Source of the DNA: Croceicoccus pelagius
GTDB lineage: Bacteria; Pseudomonadota; Alphaproteobacteria; Sphingomonadales; Sphingomonadaceae
Reading direction: 5' to 3'
DNA: 64,000 bases
Assembly: GCF_001661915.1 (NCBI RefSeq)
Contig: NZ_LYWY01000037.1
Span: 310,001 to 374,000 of the forward strand
Shown: positions 26,445 through 35,218 of the stretch, piece by piece
Layout of the letters: each line of letters begins with the position of its first letter
Position numbering within the stretch: position 1 is the first letter of the stretch
Program-made: the position numbers and the translations under genes
The notes under the pieces: generated by a model
Told to the model about the DNA's origin: nothing
The model's database searches: none
What the model saw: only the letters and a program-made list of their open reading frames with translations

Positions 26445-27065
26445 TCAGGTGACGATGATCTCTGGATAGAGGTCATCGACGGCAACACAGTTGTTCGCCG
26501 GATCTGCAACTTTCTCGCGCAGGTCCGCCAGAGTTTCGGCCAGGATATCCGCGCCCATCATTATTTCGTCCTTGGGCAACGCCAGCGAAGCGGTCGCACC
26601 GTCCTTGCCGCGCCGTACCGCATAAAGCGGCGCTGTTTCCCTGGCGAGTGCGACCAGTCGATCCCAGTCCAGCTTCACGTTGCCATCGCCCGGCGCGCCC
26701 GTTTCGATGGCGCTGGCGAATGCCGTTTCGCCTTCGACATGCGACAGGACCACCTGAGTAGCTCCAGACGCACCGAACGTGAAAATGCCCACTTCCGTCG
26801 GTCCGTCCAGGGGAACAGGCTCGCCGCGCCGGTAATGGCCGTCACCGGCATAGGCGCGCAGGGACCAGCCTTGACTGTCATTGCGCCAGTTCCAGTACCA
26901 GCTCGTTTCCAGAAGCTTTCCGTCCAAGGCGACGTTCGCGAACGCTTCGGAGTATTCGCCATATGGCGCCGCGCGGCATTGCCAACCCGGCGTCGGTTCG
27001 TGCGGAAGGGTGATGCACCCGCCGACCGCAAACGACGCGAGCGCCATCAAGACCTTCACCCTCAC
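26445..27065 (-). CDS. Predicted lipoprotein of unknown function
   Basis: 206-residue protein starting at GTG 27065. The N terminus MRVKVLMALASFAVGGCI is a lipoprotein signal peptide with a GGC lipobox, so it should be anchored in the cell envelope. The rest is Trp/Tyr-rich with no domain I recognise. It is convergent with the small lipoprotein gene at 26189 (4-base gap) and downstream of the DUF3667 gene. Confidence 0.72.
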   Translation of the reverse strand: MRVKVLMALASFAVGGCITLPHEPTPGWQCRAAPYGEYSEAFANVALDGKLLETSWYWNWRNDSQGWSLRAYAGDGHYRRGEPVPLDGPTEVGIFTFGASGATQVVLSHVEGETAFASAIETGAPGDGNVKLDWDRLVALARETAPLYAVRRGKDGATASLALPKDEIMMGADILAETLADLREKVADPANNCVAVDDLYPEIIVT

Positions 27066-27133
27066 GCCGATCTCCTTCGCAATCCTGATGCAAGATTAGC
27101 GCCAGGAAAACTGCAGGCAATATCAGATGTTTG

Positions 27134-28210
27134 TCACATCGATCCCAAGAGCACGATAGAGGCCATGAACAACAGGACCGTGAAGTTGACGAAAAGCAAC
27201 AGCACCGCCGTCCGCCACAGGGCCGAAAAGCGCCGCAGCTCATACGCGCCTTTCACATGCCGGTAGAGGTGCAGCACCGGAACCGTCACGGCCAGCAGGA
27301 TGATCAGCGACTCCGGCCCGCCCAGCAGCGCGATCACGCTGACGAGGATGAACCACAACGACATGAACGCGATCGAATAGGTGACGAAGACCGTGTGGTC
27401 GTAAAGCCCGATGCCGCGTTTCCAGAAGAACAGCAGCCACACGAAGGGAAGCGACAAGGGGATCAGCAACCAAGAGAACTTGTACCCGTTCGACTGCAGC
27501 TTGTAGATCATCAGCTTCGGGTTCTGCTGCCACTTCCTGATGATGTGATCGTCGAGCCACGCATTGCCCGATTCGTAAACCGCGACATCCGCGCCGCCGA
27601 CGGAGGTGATCTTTTTCGCGCTCTGCAACGTGACGAGGTCTTCCTCGGCCTTGGCAAGCGCCGCTTCCGCAGCCGCACGGCCCGGTGCATCGGGCGCCAT
27701 GCCCTCAAGCTCTGCGACTGCCGCGTCGCGTTTATTCTCGGTCTCCTCCTGCAGCTTCGCGACCGACGACACGACGTCGATCCGGCCCGGTTCGGCTGCA
27801 TCGCCCGGACCTGACTTGCCCGCTATCTGGACGAGCGCGAACATGATGAAGACCGAGAACAGAAACAGGCCCATCGGCGATACGAACCGCGCACGCTTGC
27901 CGTCGATGTAGTCGCGGGTCAGGCGTCCCGGGCGGAAGGCCAGCATCGGCAGCGTGCGCCAGGTTTTGCCTTCGAAGTGCAGGACGCCGTGGAGCAGGTC
28001 GTGCAGGAAAGCACCCAGCGTGCGGTGCAAATGGGCAGGCTGTCCGCAATGGGCGCAGTAATTGCCTGTCAGCGGGGTGTCGCAGTTGAGGCACGCGGTT
28101 TCGTGGAAATGGCCCTTGCCGCCGCGGCTGACCGCGCCGGTCTCCGGCTCAACCACGCGGCCCAGCGCCGTGCCGGTAACCGCCGTACCCAGACCTTCAA
28201 GGTCGCTCAT
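27134..28210 (-). CDS. DUF3667 family zinc-ribbon membrane protein
   Basis: 358-residue protein. Residues about 38-60 form a zinc ribbon (CLNCDTPLTGNYCAHCGQ). The adjacent block HRTLGAFLHDLLHGVLHFEG, then KTWRTLPMLAFRPGRL, is the DUF3667 hallmark. A first transmembrane helix lies near residue 115, a coiled coil near 165-210, and several helices lie in the C-terminal third. Function is unknown. It is preceded on its strand by rpoZ, with a terminator between, so it has its own promoter. Confidence 0.85.
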   Translation of the reverse strand: MSDLEGLGTAVTGTALGRVVEPETGAVSRGGKGHFHETACLNCDTPLTGNYCAHCGQPAHLHRTLGAFLHDLLHGVLHFEGKTWRTLPMLAFRPGRLTRDYIDGKRARFVSPMGLFLFSVFIMFALVQIAGKSGPGDAAEPGRIDVVSSVAKLQEETENKRDAAVAELEGMAPDAPGRAAAEAALAKAEEDLVTLQSAKKITSVGGADVAVYESGNAWLDDHIIRKWQQNPKLMIYKLQSNGYKFSWLLIPLSLPFVWLLFFWKRGIGLYDHTVFVTYSIAFMSLWFILVSVIALLGGPESLIILLAVTVPVLHLYRHVKGAYELRRFSALWRTAVLLLFVNFTVLLFMASIVLLGSM

Positions 28211-28265
28211 GCCCTAAACCCCCGTGTTCGCCCCGGGGGGTATCCTATGCTGCAATCGCGCAATG

Positions 28266-28301
28266 AAAAAGGGCCGCCCCGCGTTGAGGCAGCCCCTTTT
28301 T
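28266..28301 (-). terminator. Bidirectional-looking terminator after rpoZ
   Basis: AAAAAGGG (28266-28273) pairs with the CCCCTTTTT segment (28293-28301) with one bulge, extended by CCGCC/GGC pairs. Read on the minus strand it ends rpoZ transcription with a T-rich tail. Confidence 0.75.
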
Positions 28302-28335
28302 CACAAGCCGTGAGCCCCTTCAGGCCCGAAGGCGA

Positions 28336-28683
28336 TCAGCCGGCGTCGTAATCGCCGCCAAGCGAGGTGTTGCGCGTCGGCGCAGCGGCCGTGAGGCGAA
28401 GTGCCTCTGCCGAACGGGACAGCGAGCCGATTTCATCGACTTCGTCGTCATCGTCGACGGCAACCTTCTGAAGACCCTGAATGAGGGTTTCCTTCAGGTC
28501 CTTGGGCTTTACATTCTCTTCCGCGATCTCGCGCAGGGCAACGACCGGGTTCTTGTCGCGGTCGCGGTCGACGGTCAGTTCCGCGCCGGCGGAAATCTCG
28601 CGCGCACGCTGGGCAGCCAGCAGGACGAGATCGAAGCGGTTCGGGATCTTGTCGACGCAATCTTCGACGGTAACGCGCGCCAT
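28336..28683 (-). CDS. rpoZ: RNA polymerase omega subunit RpoZ
   Basis: 115-residue omega subunit, which helps assemble RNA polymerase. The N-terminal block [29 protein letters not shown] is the family signature, followed by [13 protein letters not shown] 28683 is chosen over an upstream start that adds five residues. The C terminus is Asp-rich and longer than in enterobacteria, as usual for alphaproteobacteria. No spoT/rel gene is next to it here. Confidence 0.95.
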   Translation of the reverse strand: MARVTVEDCVDKIPNRFDLVLLAAQRAREISAGAELTVDRDRDKNPVVALREIAEENVKPKDLKETLIQGLQKVAVDDDDEVDEIGSLSRSAEALRLTAAAPTRNTSLGGDYDAG

Positions 28684-28792
28684 GGGGCACTCCCACAAGA
28701 AACTAAGTTGACGGGAAAGGGCCGCAATTAGGGCGTGACTGCCCGAGAGTCAAGGATTGCGGCGCGCCCCGCTTGCCCCCAAATGGTAGCCG

Positions 28793-29986
28793 ATGGACAA
28801 GCCGGCAAACCTCGAACCCGCAAAGATGGATGAGCCGGACTACCGCGATCCGCCCCCCTTCACGGTCGAGGCGCAGGGCCAGACCCTGACGTTCTATCCT
28901 TCCGGGCAGGACCGTCTGGACGCGCTGGTCGAGCTTATCGATTCGGCGACGAACAGCCTGTCGGTCTGCTTTTACATCTTCGCCGAGGATGCCGCCTCCG
29001 TGCGCGTTCGCGACGCGATGGCGAATGCGGCGCGCCGCGGCGTTACCGTGAAGCTTGTGGTGGACGGGTTTGGCGCTGCGGCGACCGATGCGTTCTTCGA
29101 ACCGCTGGCGGCGGCTGGCGGGCAGTACTGGCGCTTTTCCGCGCGCTGGTCGCAGCGATACCTCATCCGCAACCACCAGAAGATGGTGATCGTCGATGAA
29201 GAGCGGGCGATGATCGGCGGCTTCAACGTCGAGGACAGCTATTTCGATCCGCCGCAGAAGAACGGGTGGAACGACCTGGGCCTGATCGTCACCGGATCGG
29301 TCGTCGGCGATCTCGTGCGCTGGTTCGAGAAGATGGAAGGCTGGGTGTCGGATCCCAAGGCCAACTGGCGTGCGATCCGGCGGATCCTGCGTGAATGGGA
29401 TCCGGGCAAGGGGCCCGTGCGCCTGCTGGTGGGCGGGCCGACGCGGGGCCTGTCGTCATGGTCGCGATGCGTGTCGGAGGACCTGATCCACGGCACCCGC
29501 CTCGACATGATGATGGCCTATTTCTCGCCGCCCAAGCGGCTGGTGCGGCGTATCGGGCGCATCGCGCAGAAAGGCAGTGCGCGGCTGGTGATGGCGGGCA
29601 AGTCCGACAACGGCGCGACCATCGGAGCGACCCGCGCGCTCTATCGCTATTTGCTGAAGCGCGGCGCGAAGATCTGGGAATTCGTGCCCTGCAAGCTGCA
29701 CACCAAGCTGATCGTGCTGGACGATCGCACCTATGTCGGCAGCGCGAACTTCGACATGCGCAGCCTTTACCTCAATCTCGAGCTCATGCTGGTGATCGAC
29801 GATGAAGGTCTTGCCGAAAAGATGCGCGATTTCGTTGGGCAGCATCTGCCCGCCTCGCTAGCAATCACGCCCGCAGTGCACAAGCAGCGTGCGACGATAT
29901 GGAACCGGGTGCGGTGGCGCGCATCATGGTTCCTCGTCGCCGTGCTCGACTACACCGTCAGCCGCAGGCTGAACCTCGGACTCTAG
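28793..29986 (+). CDS. Phospholipase D-like (cardiolipin synthase type) protein
   Basis: 397-residue member of the PLD superfamily with two HKD half-sites: HQKMVIVDEERAMIGGFN and HTKLIVLDDRTYVGSANFD. Two such motifs in one chain, with this spacing, fit cardiolipin synthases and related phosphatidyltransferases. There is no N-terminal transmembrane pair, but the C terminus has a hydrophobic patch (WFLVAVLDYTV). Substrates cannot be set from sequence. It is a lone gene; a lower-GC, repeat-bearing gap follows. Confidence 0.87.
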   Translation: MDKPANLEPAKMDEPDYRDPPPFTVEAQGQTLTFYPSGQDRLDALVELIDSATNSLSVCFYIFAEDAASVRVRDAMANAARRGVTVKLVVDGFGAAATDAFFEPLAAAGGQYWRFSARWSQRYLIRNHQKMVIVDEERAMIGGFNVEDSYFDPPQKNGWNDLGLIVTGSVVGDLVRWFEKMEGWVSDPKANWRAIRRILREWDPGKGPVRLLVGGPTRGLSSWSRCVSEDLIHGTRLDMMMAYFSPPKRLVRRIGRIAQKGSARLVMAGKSDNGATIGATRALYRYLLKRGAKIWEFVPCKLHTKLIVLDDRTYVGSANFDMRSLYLNLELMLVIDDEGLAEKMRDFVGQHLPASLAITPAVHKQRATIWNRVRWRASWFLVAVLDYTVSRRLNLGL

Positions 29987-30255
29987 TAATAGTGCCGCGG
30001 GTGACAAAGGTGACACCCTGTCACCCACTGCATTCACGGGCAAAGGCCGCGGGAAAGCTGGTATTTTGCCGGCCGGTCACAGGGTGACAGATCAGCGGAC
30101 AAAGACGACGATGGCAAAGATCGGGCGCATGATGACGCCGTGCTGCGGTGTAGGAAAACGGTTTCTTCGGCAGGGTCCGGGCGTCCGCTTTTGAGAGCGT
30201 CCGGCGAAAGAGCGAATGGCCGGAATGGGGTGGATAGCGGACATTAGCTTGGCGG
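29987..30255. repeat. Non-coding stretch with repeated GTGACA elements
   Basis: No convincing gene. GGGTGACA (29999-30006) is the exact inverse of TGTCACCC (30019-30026), and a nearly palindromic GGTGACACC lies between them. A further GGTCACAGGGTGACAG follows around 30075-30090. The rest includes a GTCCGCTTTT-type segment (about 30182) and TGGATAGCGGACATTAG (about 30230), which resemble the degenerate repeat described at 30665 and 31364. It marks the left edge of a lower-GC islet. Confidence 0.5.
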
Positions 30256-30636
30256 CTAAACTCTAACGTTCTCCGTAAAAGTTCCAGCTATCCCAATCAA
30301 AACCGACATGACGAAGGTGCCAACGGCCATCCCGCTCATCGTGAACTCAACCCCAAATACGGCATCTATGACCATCATGAATGGAAAGATGATCCATCCG
30401 AGAAAAAAATACAGAATACCGCGCTTGGGATTGAAGTCCCAAACCTTCTCGGGAAAGTTTTTCCGGTCGTAGAAGACCATGATTAACGCGACGCATAAAC
30501 CCAAGACATAAGCGAAGCTCCACAAAGGGTTCCATGCATCTTGGGGAATGTCCGCCATGTAGCGGACGGCGAACGCCAATAGCAGGAGGAGGCTCAGCGC
30601 GACGGCCCCAATCAACTTACGTGGGTTCAAGCTCAT
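30256..30636 (-). CDS. Small membrane protein of unknown function
   Basis: 126-residue protein from ATG 30636 (MSLNPRKLIGAVALSLLLLL). Four hydrophobic segments are visible (about 8-24, 40-56, 70-90 and 95-118). No family is recognised. Codon use and base composition are clearly lower in GC than in the core genes on either side, which suggests acquired DNA. The in-frame upstream start at 30747 adds 37 residues unlike the rest and is rejected. Confidence 0.6.
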   Translation of the reverse strand: MSLNPRKLIGAVALSLLLLLAFAVRYMADIPQDAWNPLWSFAYVLGLCVALIMVFYDRKNFPEKVWDFNPKRGILYFFLGWIIFPFMMVIDAVFGVEFTMSGMAVGTFVMSVLIGIAGTFTENVRV

Positions 30637-30664
30637 GTGATCCAGTTGAGCCGATTGTCGTAAT

Positions 30665-30700
30665 GTCCGCAACCGGGTCGTTTGCAGAAAGTCGGCTCGT
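30665..30700. repeat. Degenerate dispersed repeat, copy 1
   Basis: GTCCGCAACCGGGTCG (30665-30680) matches GTCCGCAATCGGGTCG at 31364-31379 in 15 of 16 bases, and similarity continues for about 20 more bases (GCAGAAAGTCGGCT against GCTGAAAAGTCCGCT). It is intergenic in both places. Confidence 0.5.
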
Positions 30701-30780
30701 GGATCAGAAGGCGCGAAAGCTGCCTGACGGCTTCCGGCGAGCGCCAAGTCATGAGCGAATCACCGGCTATGGGGTGGAAA

Positions 30781-31305
30781 TCAGTCGTAGGCCAACTTGA
30801 CATCGGATGGTGGTCCAGACCCCACATTGATTGCTGGATAGAGTTGGTTGTCGTCAAAGTCTGGCACGACCTTACACCATTCCCAACGAGCTTCGCTTGA
30901 GATGGCATATCCGTTGATCGTCATAAGATCGACTATGTTCTCACCGTCAGAACGGACCAAATTACCCTCCAATCTTCCTGAACGGTCGTCGACGTCACGA
31001 AGCTCCCAAACAGTTTCACCGAAGTTGTGAAGTTCACCCGCCAGATGCTGCATCGCCAAGCCACCTAGGGCAGCCTCCGCAAGACACGACGCGTTTGTTC
31101 CAACTTCTGGGGCATCCAGGCCCCTAATCTTTATGATTTGGCCATCGATTAGGATTGTATCGCCATCCAGAGCTTTTTCTATCGCGGGTTTAGGCGCCTC
31201 GCGGTAGAGCACATCCGAAGTTGGGCTGCTCCCGACCCCGACTAGAAACCCTCCAAAGGCGCAAAGAGTTGCGACGGGCAAGAGCCAGTAAATCCCTATC
31301 CTCAT
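30781..31305 (-). CDS. Staphylococcal-nuclease-like (thermonuclease) exported protein
   Basis: 174-residue protein with a signal/anchor helix (residues about 5-25) and an SNase-like fold: DGDTILIDGQIIKIRGLDAPE contains the family DGDT and the R-x-x-D-x-x-E catalytic stretch, and DRSGRLEGNLV holds the third catalytic Arg. It should cut nucleic acids outside the cytoplasm if active. The sequence is diverged from typical members and lower in GC than the core genes. A second, better-conserved SNase gene lies in the mobile element at 44998. Confidence 0.72.
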   Translation of the reverse strand: MRIGIYWLLPVATLCAFGGFLVGVGSSPTSDVLYREAPKPAIEKALDGDTILIDGQIIKIRGLDAPEVGTNASCLAEAALGGLAMQHLAGELHNFGETVWELRDVDDRSGRLEGNLVRSDGENIVDLMTINGYAISSEARWEWCKVVPDFDDNQLYPAINVGSGPPSDVKLAYD

Positions 31306-31363
31306 CCTCCGCTCCCCACCCTCAAACTAGCGCTTCGCGGCAACGTAACGAAATAAGTCCACG

Positions 31364-31401
31364 GTCCGCAATCGGGTCGAAAGCTGAAAAGTCCGCTTTC
31401 G
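31364..31401. repeat. Degenerate dispersed repeat, copy 2
   Basis: Second copy of the element at 30665 (15 of 16 matching bases at its start), with GTCCGCTTTCGG at its right end. It lies in the gap between the nuclease gene and the broken gene. Confidence 0.5.
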
Positions 31402-31444
31402 GTCGGGAATGGCGCAAAGCAGCCCGTCCTTGTACGGCAAAGCG

Positions 31445-31741
31445 TCATTCGCGGAAGATCACCACCTCGTCATGGTCCAGGGTCGCCAGCGATTCCTGCC
31501 AGGGAACGCCGGCTGCAACGTCGCGGCGCGAGGCAGGGAATTCCTCGGTTTAGACATCTCCGCGATAGACCCTGACGAGCAGCCCGGCGTAGGGAAGGTT
31601 CAACTCGCTCCGCAGGTCATGCAGAACCGCATGCCATAATTCGAGACTGTCCGGGCCGGGTCTGTCGGGCTTGGCATAGGACTTGCGCTTATCGCCCATG
31701 GCCCGCGCGATCTTGGCGTCGGACCAGCCTTTGCGCCTCAT
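31445..31741 (-). pseudogene. Small gene interrupted by an in-frame TAA stop
   Basis: From ATG 31741 the frame reads MRRKGWSDAKIARAMGDKRK and on to VYRGDV, then meets TAA at 31550-31552. The same frame then continues open for 34 residues (TEEFPASRRDVAAG, then DHDEVVIFRE) to a TGA at 31445-31447. The second half has protein-like composition and joins the first without a shift, so one base change in a sense codon (for example AAA or CAA) explains the break. A sequencing error is the alternative. The intact product would be about 98 residues; I do not recognise its family. Confidence 0.6.
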
Positions 31742-31842
31742 TCGGCGGTCGCATCATCGGTTGGCACGATCAGGATGATGAAGTGACACATAGCAGCAGT
31801 CTGGCGCGCCGGCGGTGGGATCGCCACGGGTCACTCACCACC

Positions 31843-31870
31843 CCGGCATCCACAGGCCGGCATCCACAGG
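31843..31870. repeat. Two tandem copies of a 14-base repeat
   Basis: CCGGCATCCACAGG occurs twice head to tail (31843-31856 and 31857-31870) in the gap upstream of the CNNM gene. It is perfect but only two units long. Confidence 0.7.
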
Positions 31871-31940
31871 CCCGATCTATGCCTGCGCTCCATACCCCGC
31901 TAAAGCGTGACGTTCGAATTATTCGGATGATTGCAAACTC

Positions 31941-32996
31941 ATGGCCTTGCTGGTCTTTTACGTCGCGCTTGCACTTTGCGTCTCGTTCCTGTGCTCGCTT
32001 CTTGAATCCTCTCTGCTGACGATCACCCCGTCGCAGGTTCGCACCGCGCAGGAACAGGGCGCGGGCTGGGCAAAGTCGATGAAGCGGTTGAAGGACGACA
32101 TCGAACGGCCATTGGCCGCGATCCTCACACTCAACACGATTGCCCATACGATGGGCGCGGCAGGGGCGGGCGCGCAGTATGCCGCGCTTTACGGCGACGG
32201 CGGCGAGGCGGTCTTTGCCGCGGTGCTGACGTTGGCCATCCTCGTGGTGACGGAGATCATTCCCAAGACGCTGGGCGCGCGATACGCGCTGGCGCTCTCG
32301 CCGTTCAGTGCACGTCTGCTGCCATTCCTGATTTCCGCGCTGGCCCCACTCGTCTGGGCATCGCGGCAGGTCACGAAGCTGATCACCTTCGGCAAGACGT
32401 CGCACGTGCCGCAGCACCGTGAGGAACTGCTGGCAGTCGCCAGTCTCGGGCAGGCGTCGGGCCAGCTCGACAGCAGCGAGGTCCGCTTCGTGAAGAACAT
32501 GCTTCAGCTGAACGCGATCAAGACCGGCGACGTGATGACGCCGCGCACGGTTGCCTTCTGCCTGTCGCTGGACACTGCGTTCGAGGAGTTCGCCCGCGCG
32601 GTCCGCGAAAGTTCGCACACGCGCATTCCGGTCTATCGCGGCCATGTCGACCAGATCACCGGCTTTGTCCTGAAAAGCGAGGTGCTGGCGATGATGACGC
32701 AGGAGGATGCGGCGGATAAGTCGCTGGAAAGCCTGGTAAGGCCGCTACCCAGCGTACTCGACGAATTTTCGGTCGACCGCCTGTTCCACCGCCTGATCGC
32801 CGAACGCCATCACATCATGGCGGTCGTCGACGAATACGGCACGTTTCTCGGCCTCGTCACGCTGGAGGACGTGCTGGAGACGATCTTCGGGTTCGAGATC
32901 GTCGACGAATTCGACAAGGTCGCCGACATGCAGGCCTATGCCCGCGAACTGTCGCGCAAGCGGACCGCATCGGCGGGGCGCAGCGCAGAGCAGTAG
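31941..32996 (+). CDS. CNNM/CBS-domain membrane protein (CorC/hemolysin-like family)
   Basis: 351-residue protein with an N-terminal CNNM (DUF21) membrane domain of three to four helices (VTEIIPKTLGARYA is a family hallmark) and a pair of CBS domains (GDVMTPRTVAFCLSLD; MAVVDEYGTFLGLVTLEDVLE). The family is tied to Mg2+ or cobalt homeostasis; the old name hemolysin is misleading. The C-terminal CorC-HlyC domain is missing, so this is the short form. It is convergent with dnaB, 16 bases apart. Confidence 0.9.
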   Translation: MALLVFYVALALCVSFLCSLLESSLLTITPSQVRTAQEQGAGWAKSMKRLKDDIERPLAAILTLNTIAHTMGAAGAGAQYAALYGDGGEAVFAAVLTLAILVVTEIIPKTLGARYALALSPFSARLLPFLISALAPLVWASRQVTKLITFGKTSHVPQHREELLAVASLGQASGQLDSSEVRFVKNMLQLNAIKTGDVMTPRTVAFCLSLDTAFEEFARAVRESSHTRIPVYRGHVDQITGFVLKSEVLAMMTQEDAADKSLESLVRPLPSVLDEFSVDRLFHRLIAERHHIMAVVDEYGTFLGLVTLEDVLETIFGFEIVDEFDKVADMQAYARELSRKRTASAGRSAEQ

Positions 32997-33012
32997 AGGA
33001 AGTCTCGGGCGC

Positions 33013-34524
33013 TTATTCCGGATTGTATCCGTAGTCGTCGTCGACGAGGTCCGAGAACTTCGTGATCCGCGATTCGAAGCGCATGCGCACGCGGCCGGTG
33101 GAGCCGTGGCGCTGCTTGGCGACGATCAGCTCGGCAATGCCGGTCACCTGCTCCATCTTGGCGCGCCAAGCTTCCCACTTTTCGTGGACGTCGGCGGGAT
33201 CATTCTCGTCCGGCAGCTTGGGTTCTACCGCCTTCACGTAGTAGTCCTCGCGGTAGACGAAGAGCACGATGTCGGCGTCCTGTTCGATCGAGCCGGATTC
33301 GCGAAGGTCGGACAGCATCGGTTTCTTGTCTTCGCGCTGTTCGACGGCACGCGACAGCTGCGACAGGGCCAGCACCGGCAGGTCGAGTTCCTTGGCCAGC
33401 GTTTTCAGACCGCGCGAAATTTCCGAAATTTCGTTCACGCGGTTGTCGTTGGCGCGGCCCGAGCCTTGCAGCAGCTGCAGGTAGTCGACCACGATGAAGC
33501 CGATATTGTGGCGGCGTTTCAACCGGCGCGCACGCGCACGCAGCGCCGCGATGGTGAGCGCGGGCGTGTCGTCGATGTAGAGCGGCAGTTCGGCCAGTTC
33601 CTGCGAAGCGCGCGACAAGGCCTGGAAATCCTCGCGGCTGATCTTGCCGGTACGCAAGTCGCCCGATGAAATGCCCGACTGTTCGGCAAGGATACGCGTG
33701 GCCAGCTGGTCCGCGCTCATTTCGAGGGAAAAGAACGCGGTCGCCGCGCCCACCGATTCCTCTTCGCTGATGCCGTCGGCAAGGTCGCGGCGCAGGCGGT
33801 TCGCCGCGTTGAACGCGAAGTTGGTGGCAAGCGATGTCTTGCCCATGCCCGGACGGCCGGCAAGGATGAGAAGGTCCGAATTCTTGAGGCCGCCCAGCTT
33901 CTGGTTGACCGAGGAAAGGCCGGTCGTGACGCCCGCGACGTGGCCGCCCGAATTCAGCGCCTGTTCGATCAGCTTGATCGAGGTGCGCGTGGCCTGCGCA
34001 AAGCTTTGCGTTTCGGTGCCGGTCGTGGTCCCTTCGGCGACCTTGTAGAGCGCGGATTCCGCATGCTCGATCTGCTGCATCGGGTCGACCGCTTCGGACG
34101 TATCCATCGCGTCGGTGACGAGCTGACGACCGACCGAGACAAGCTGGCGCAGCAGGGCAAGGTCGTAGATCTGTTCGGCCAGTTCGCGCGGGGCGATAAG
34201 GCCTTGGCTATCGGCGGTCAGGCGGGCGAGGTAGTTGATCCCGCCCAGTTCCTTCATCGCCTCGTCCGTTTCGAAGTACGGCTTGAGCGTAACCGGCGTG
34301 ACCACGGCCTTGCGATCGATCAGGGTCAGGATCTTTTCGTAGATCCGCTTGTGCAGCGGTTCGAAGAAGTGATCGGGCGAGAGGTGGGTGTTCAGTTCCT
34401 CGATCACCCGGTTGTCGATCAGGATCGCGCCGAGAAACGCTGCCTCCGCCTCTACGTTGGCGGGCAGTTTCTGACCTTCGTCGTCGTTAGAAGGGTGGAG
34501 CGGAATCGGATCGTTGAGTGCCAT
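33013..34524 (-). CDS. dnaB: Replicative DNA helicase DnaB
   Basis: 503-residue hexameric helicase that unwinds the fork and recruits primase. The N-terminal domain (about 20-120, NVEAEAAFLGAILIDNRVIE) and the RecA-like motor (Walker A AGRPGMGKTS near 224; FFSLEMSADQLATRI; DYLQLLQGSGR; SQLSRAVEQREDKKPMLSDL) are complete. There is no intein. It is a chromosomal-type DnaB, not a phage form, and is preceded by metX-metW on the same strand. Confidence 0.98.
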   Translation of the reverse strand: MALNDPIPLHPSNDDEGQKLPANVEAEAAFLGAILIDNRVIEELNTHLSPDHFFEPLHKRIYEKILTLIDRKAVVTPVTLKPYFETDEAMKELGGINYLARLTADSQGLIAPRELAEQIYDLALLRQLVSVGRQLVTDAMDTSEAVDPMQQIEHAESALYKVAEGTTTGTETQSFAQATRTSIKLIEQALNSGGHVAGVTTGLSSVNQKLGGLKNSDLLILAGRPGMGKTSLATNFAFNAANRLRRDLADGISEEESVGAATAFFSLEMSADQLATRILAEQSGISSGDLRTGKISREDFQALSRASQELAELPLYIDDTPALTIAALRARARRLKRRHNIGFIVVDYLQLLQGSGRANDNRVNEISEISRGLKTLAKELDLPVLALSQLSRAVEQREDKKPMLSDLRESGSIEQDADIVLFVYREDYYVKAVEPKLPDENDPADVHEKWEAWRAKMEQVTGIAELIVAKQRHGSTGRVRMRFESRITKFSDLVDDDYGYNPE

Positions 34525-34597
34525 GGGGCAGCGTAATGCTCCCCCGTGTGCCGCCTATCAAGCGGCGAATTTTTCCACACCCTGTGGGTAGCGGGTA

Positions 34598-35218
34598 TCA
34601 GTCCCGCGTGACGAGAAAGACCGCGTGTTCGGCGGTCAGATTCGCGAACCGCTGGCGCGAGGGCTGGCCACCTGTGAAGTACCATGACCGTTCGGCCCGG
34701 ATGCCCCGTTCGGCCAGCAATGCGCGGAAGTCCGCGATCGTCAGGTGGTGGATGTTGGGCGTTTCGTACCATGCCACGGGAATCAGCTTCGTCACCGGCA
34801 TCTTCCCGCCCAGCATCAGCGACGCGCGTACGCGCCAGTGGGCGAAGTTGGGAAACGATACGAACCCGCGTGGTGCGATGCGGAGCAGGTTTTCAAGGAT
34901 CAGGTCGGGCCGCCGCGTCGTCTGCAGCGTCTGCGACAGGACAGCGTAGTCGACGGATTTGTCGGGATAATAGGCAAGGTCGGTGTCGGCATCGCCCTGC
35001 ATCACCGAAAGTCCGCGCCCGACGCAGGCCGCGACGTTCGTGGGATCGATTTCCAGCCCGCGTGCATCACATCCCTTGGCGGTCAGCGCGGCCAAAAGCT
35101 CGCCGTCGCCGCACCCGATGTCGAGCACGCGCGCGCCAGGTTCGACATGGTCCGCGATCACGGCAAGATCGGGGCGCAGCTGGCCGGGCGTTGCTTCCAC
35201 TGTTGCGGGGGGACTCAT
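34598..35218 (-). CDS. metW: Methionine biosynthesis protein MetW
   Basis: 206-residue class I methyltransferase-like protein with the SAM site [14 protein letters not shown]. It is paired with metX, which it overlaps by 4 bases (ATGA), the standard MetX-MetW arrangement in proteobacteria. MetW is known to bind and stimulate MetX-type acyltransferases; a direct methyl transfer has not been shown for the family. [20 protein letters not shown]-like text ([20 protein letters not shown]) is family-typical. Confidence 0.93.
   Translation of the reverse strand: MSPPATVEATPGQLRPDLAVIADHVEPGARVLDIGCGDGELLAALTAKGCDARGLEIDPTNVAACVGRGLSVMQGDADTDLAYYPDKSVDYAVLSQTLQTTRRPDLILENLLRIAPRGFVSFPNFAHWRVRASLMLGGKMPVTKLIPVAWYETPNIHHLTIADFRALLAERGIRAERSWYFTGGQPSRQRFANLTAEHAVFLVTRD

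Noticed and set aside
33013-34524. DnaB as a mobile-element gene
   Set aside because: Full-length chromosomal type next to metX-metW, outside the element and with core composition.
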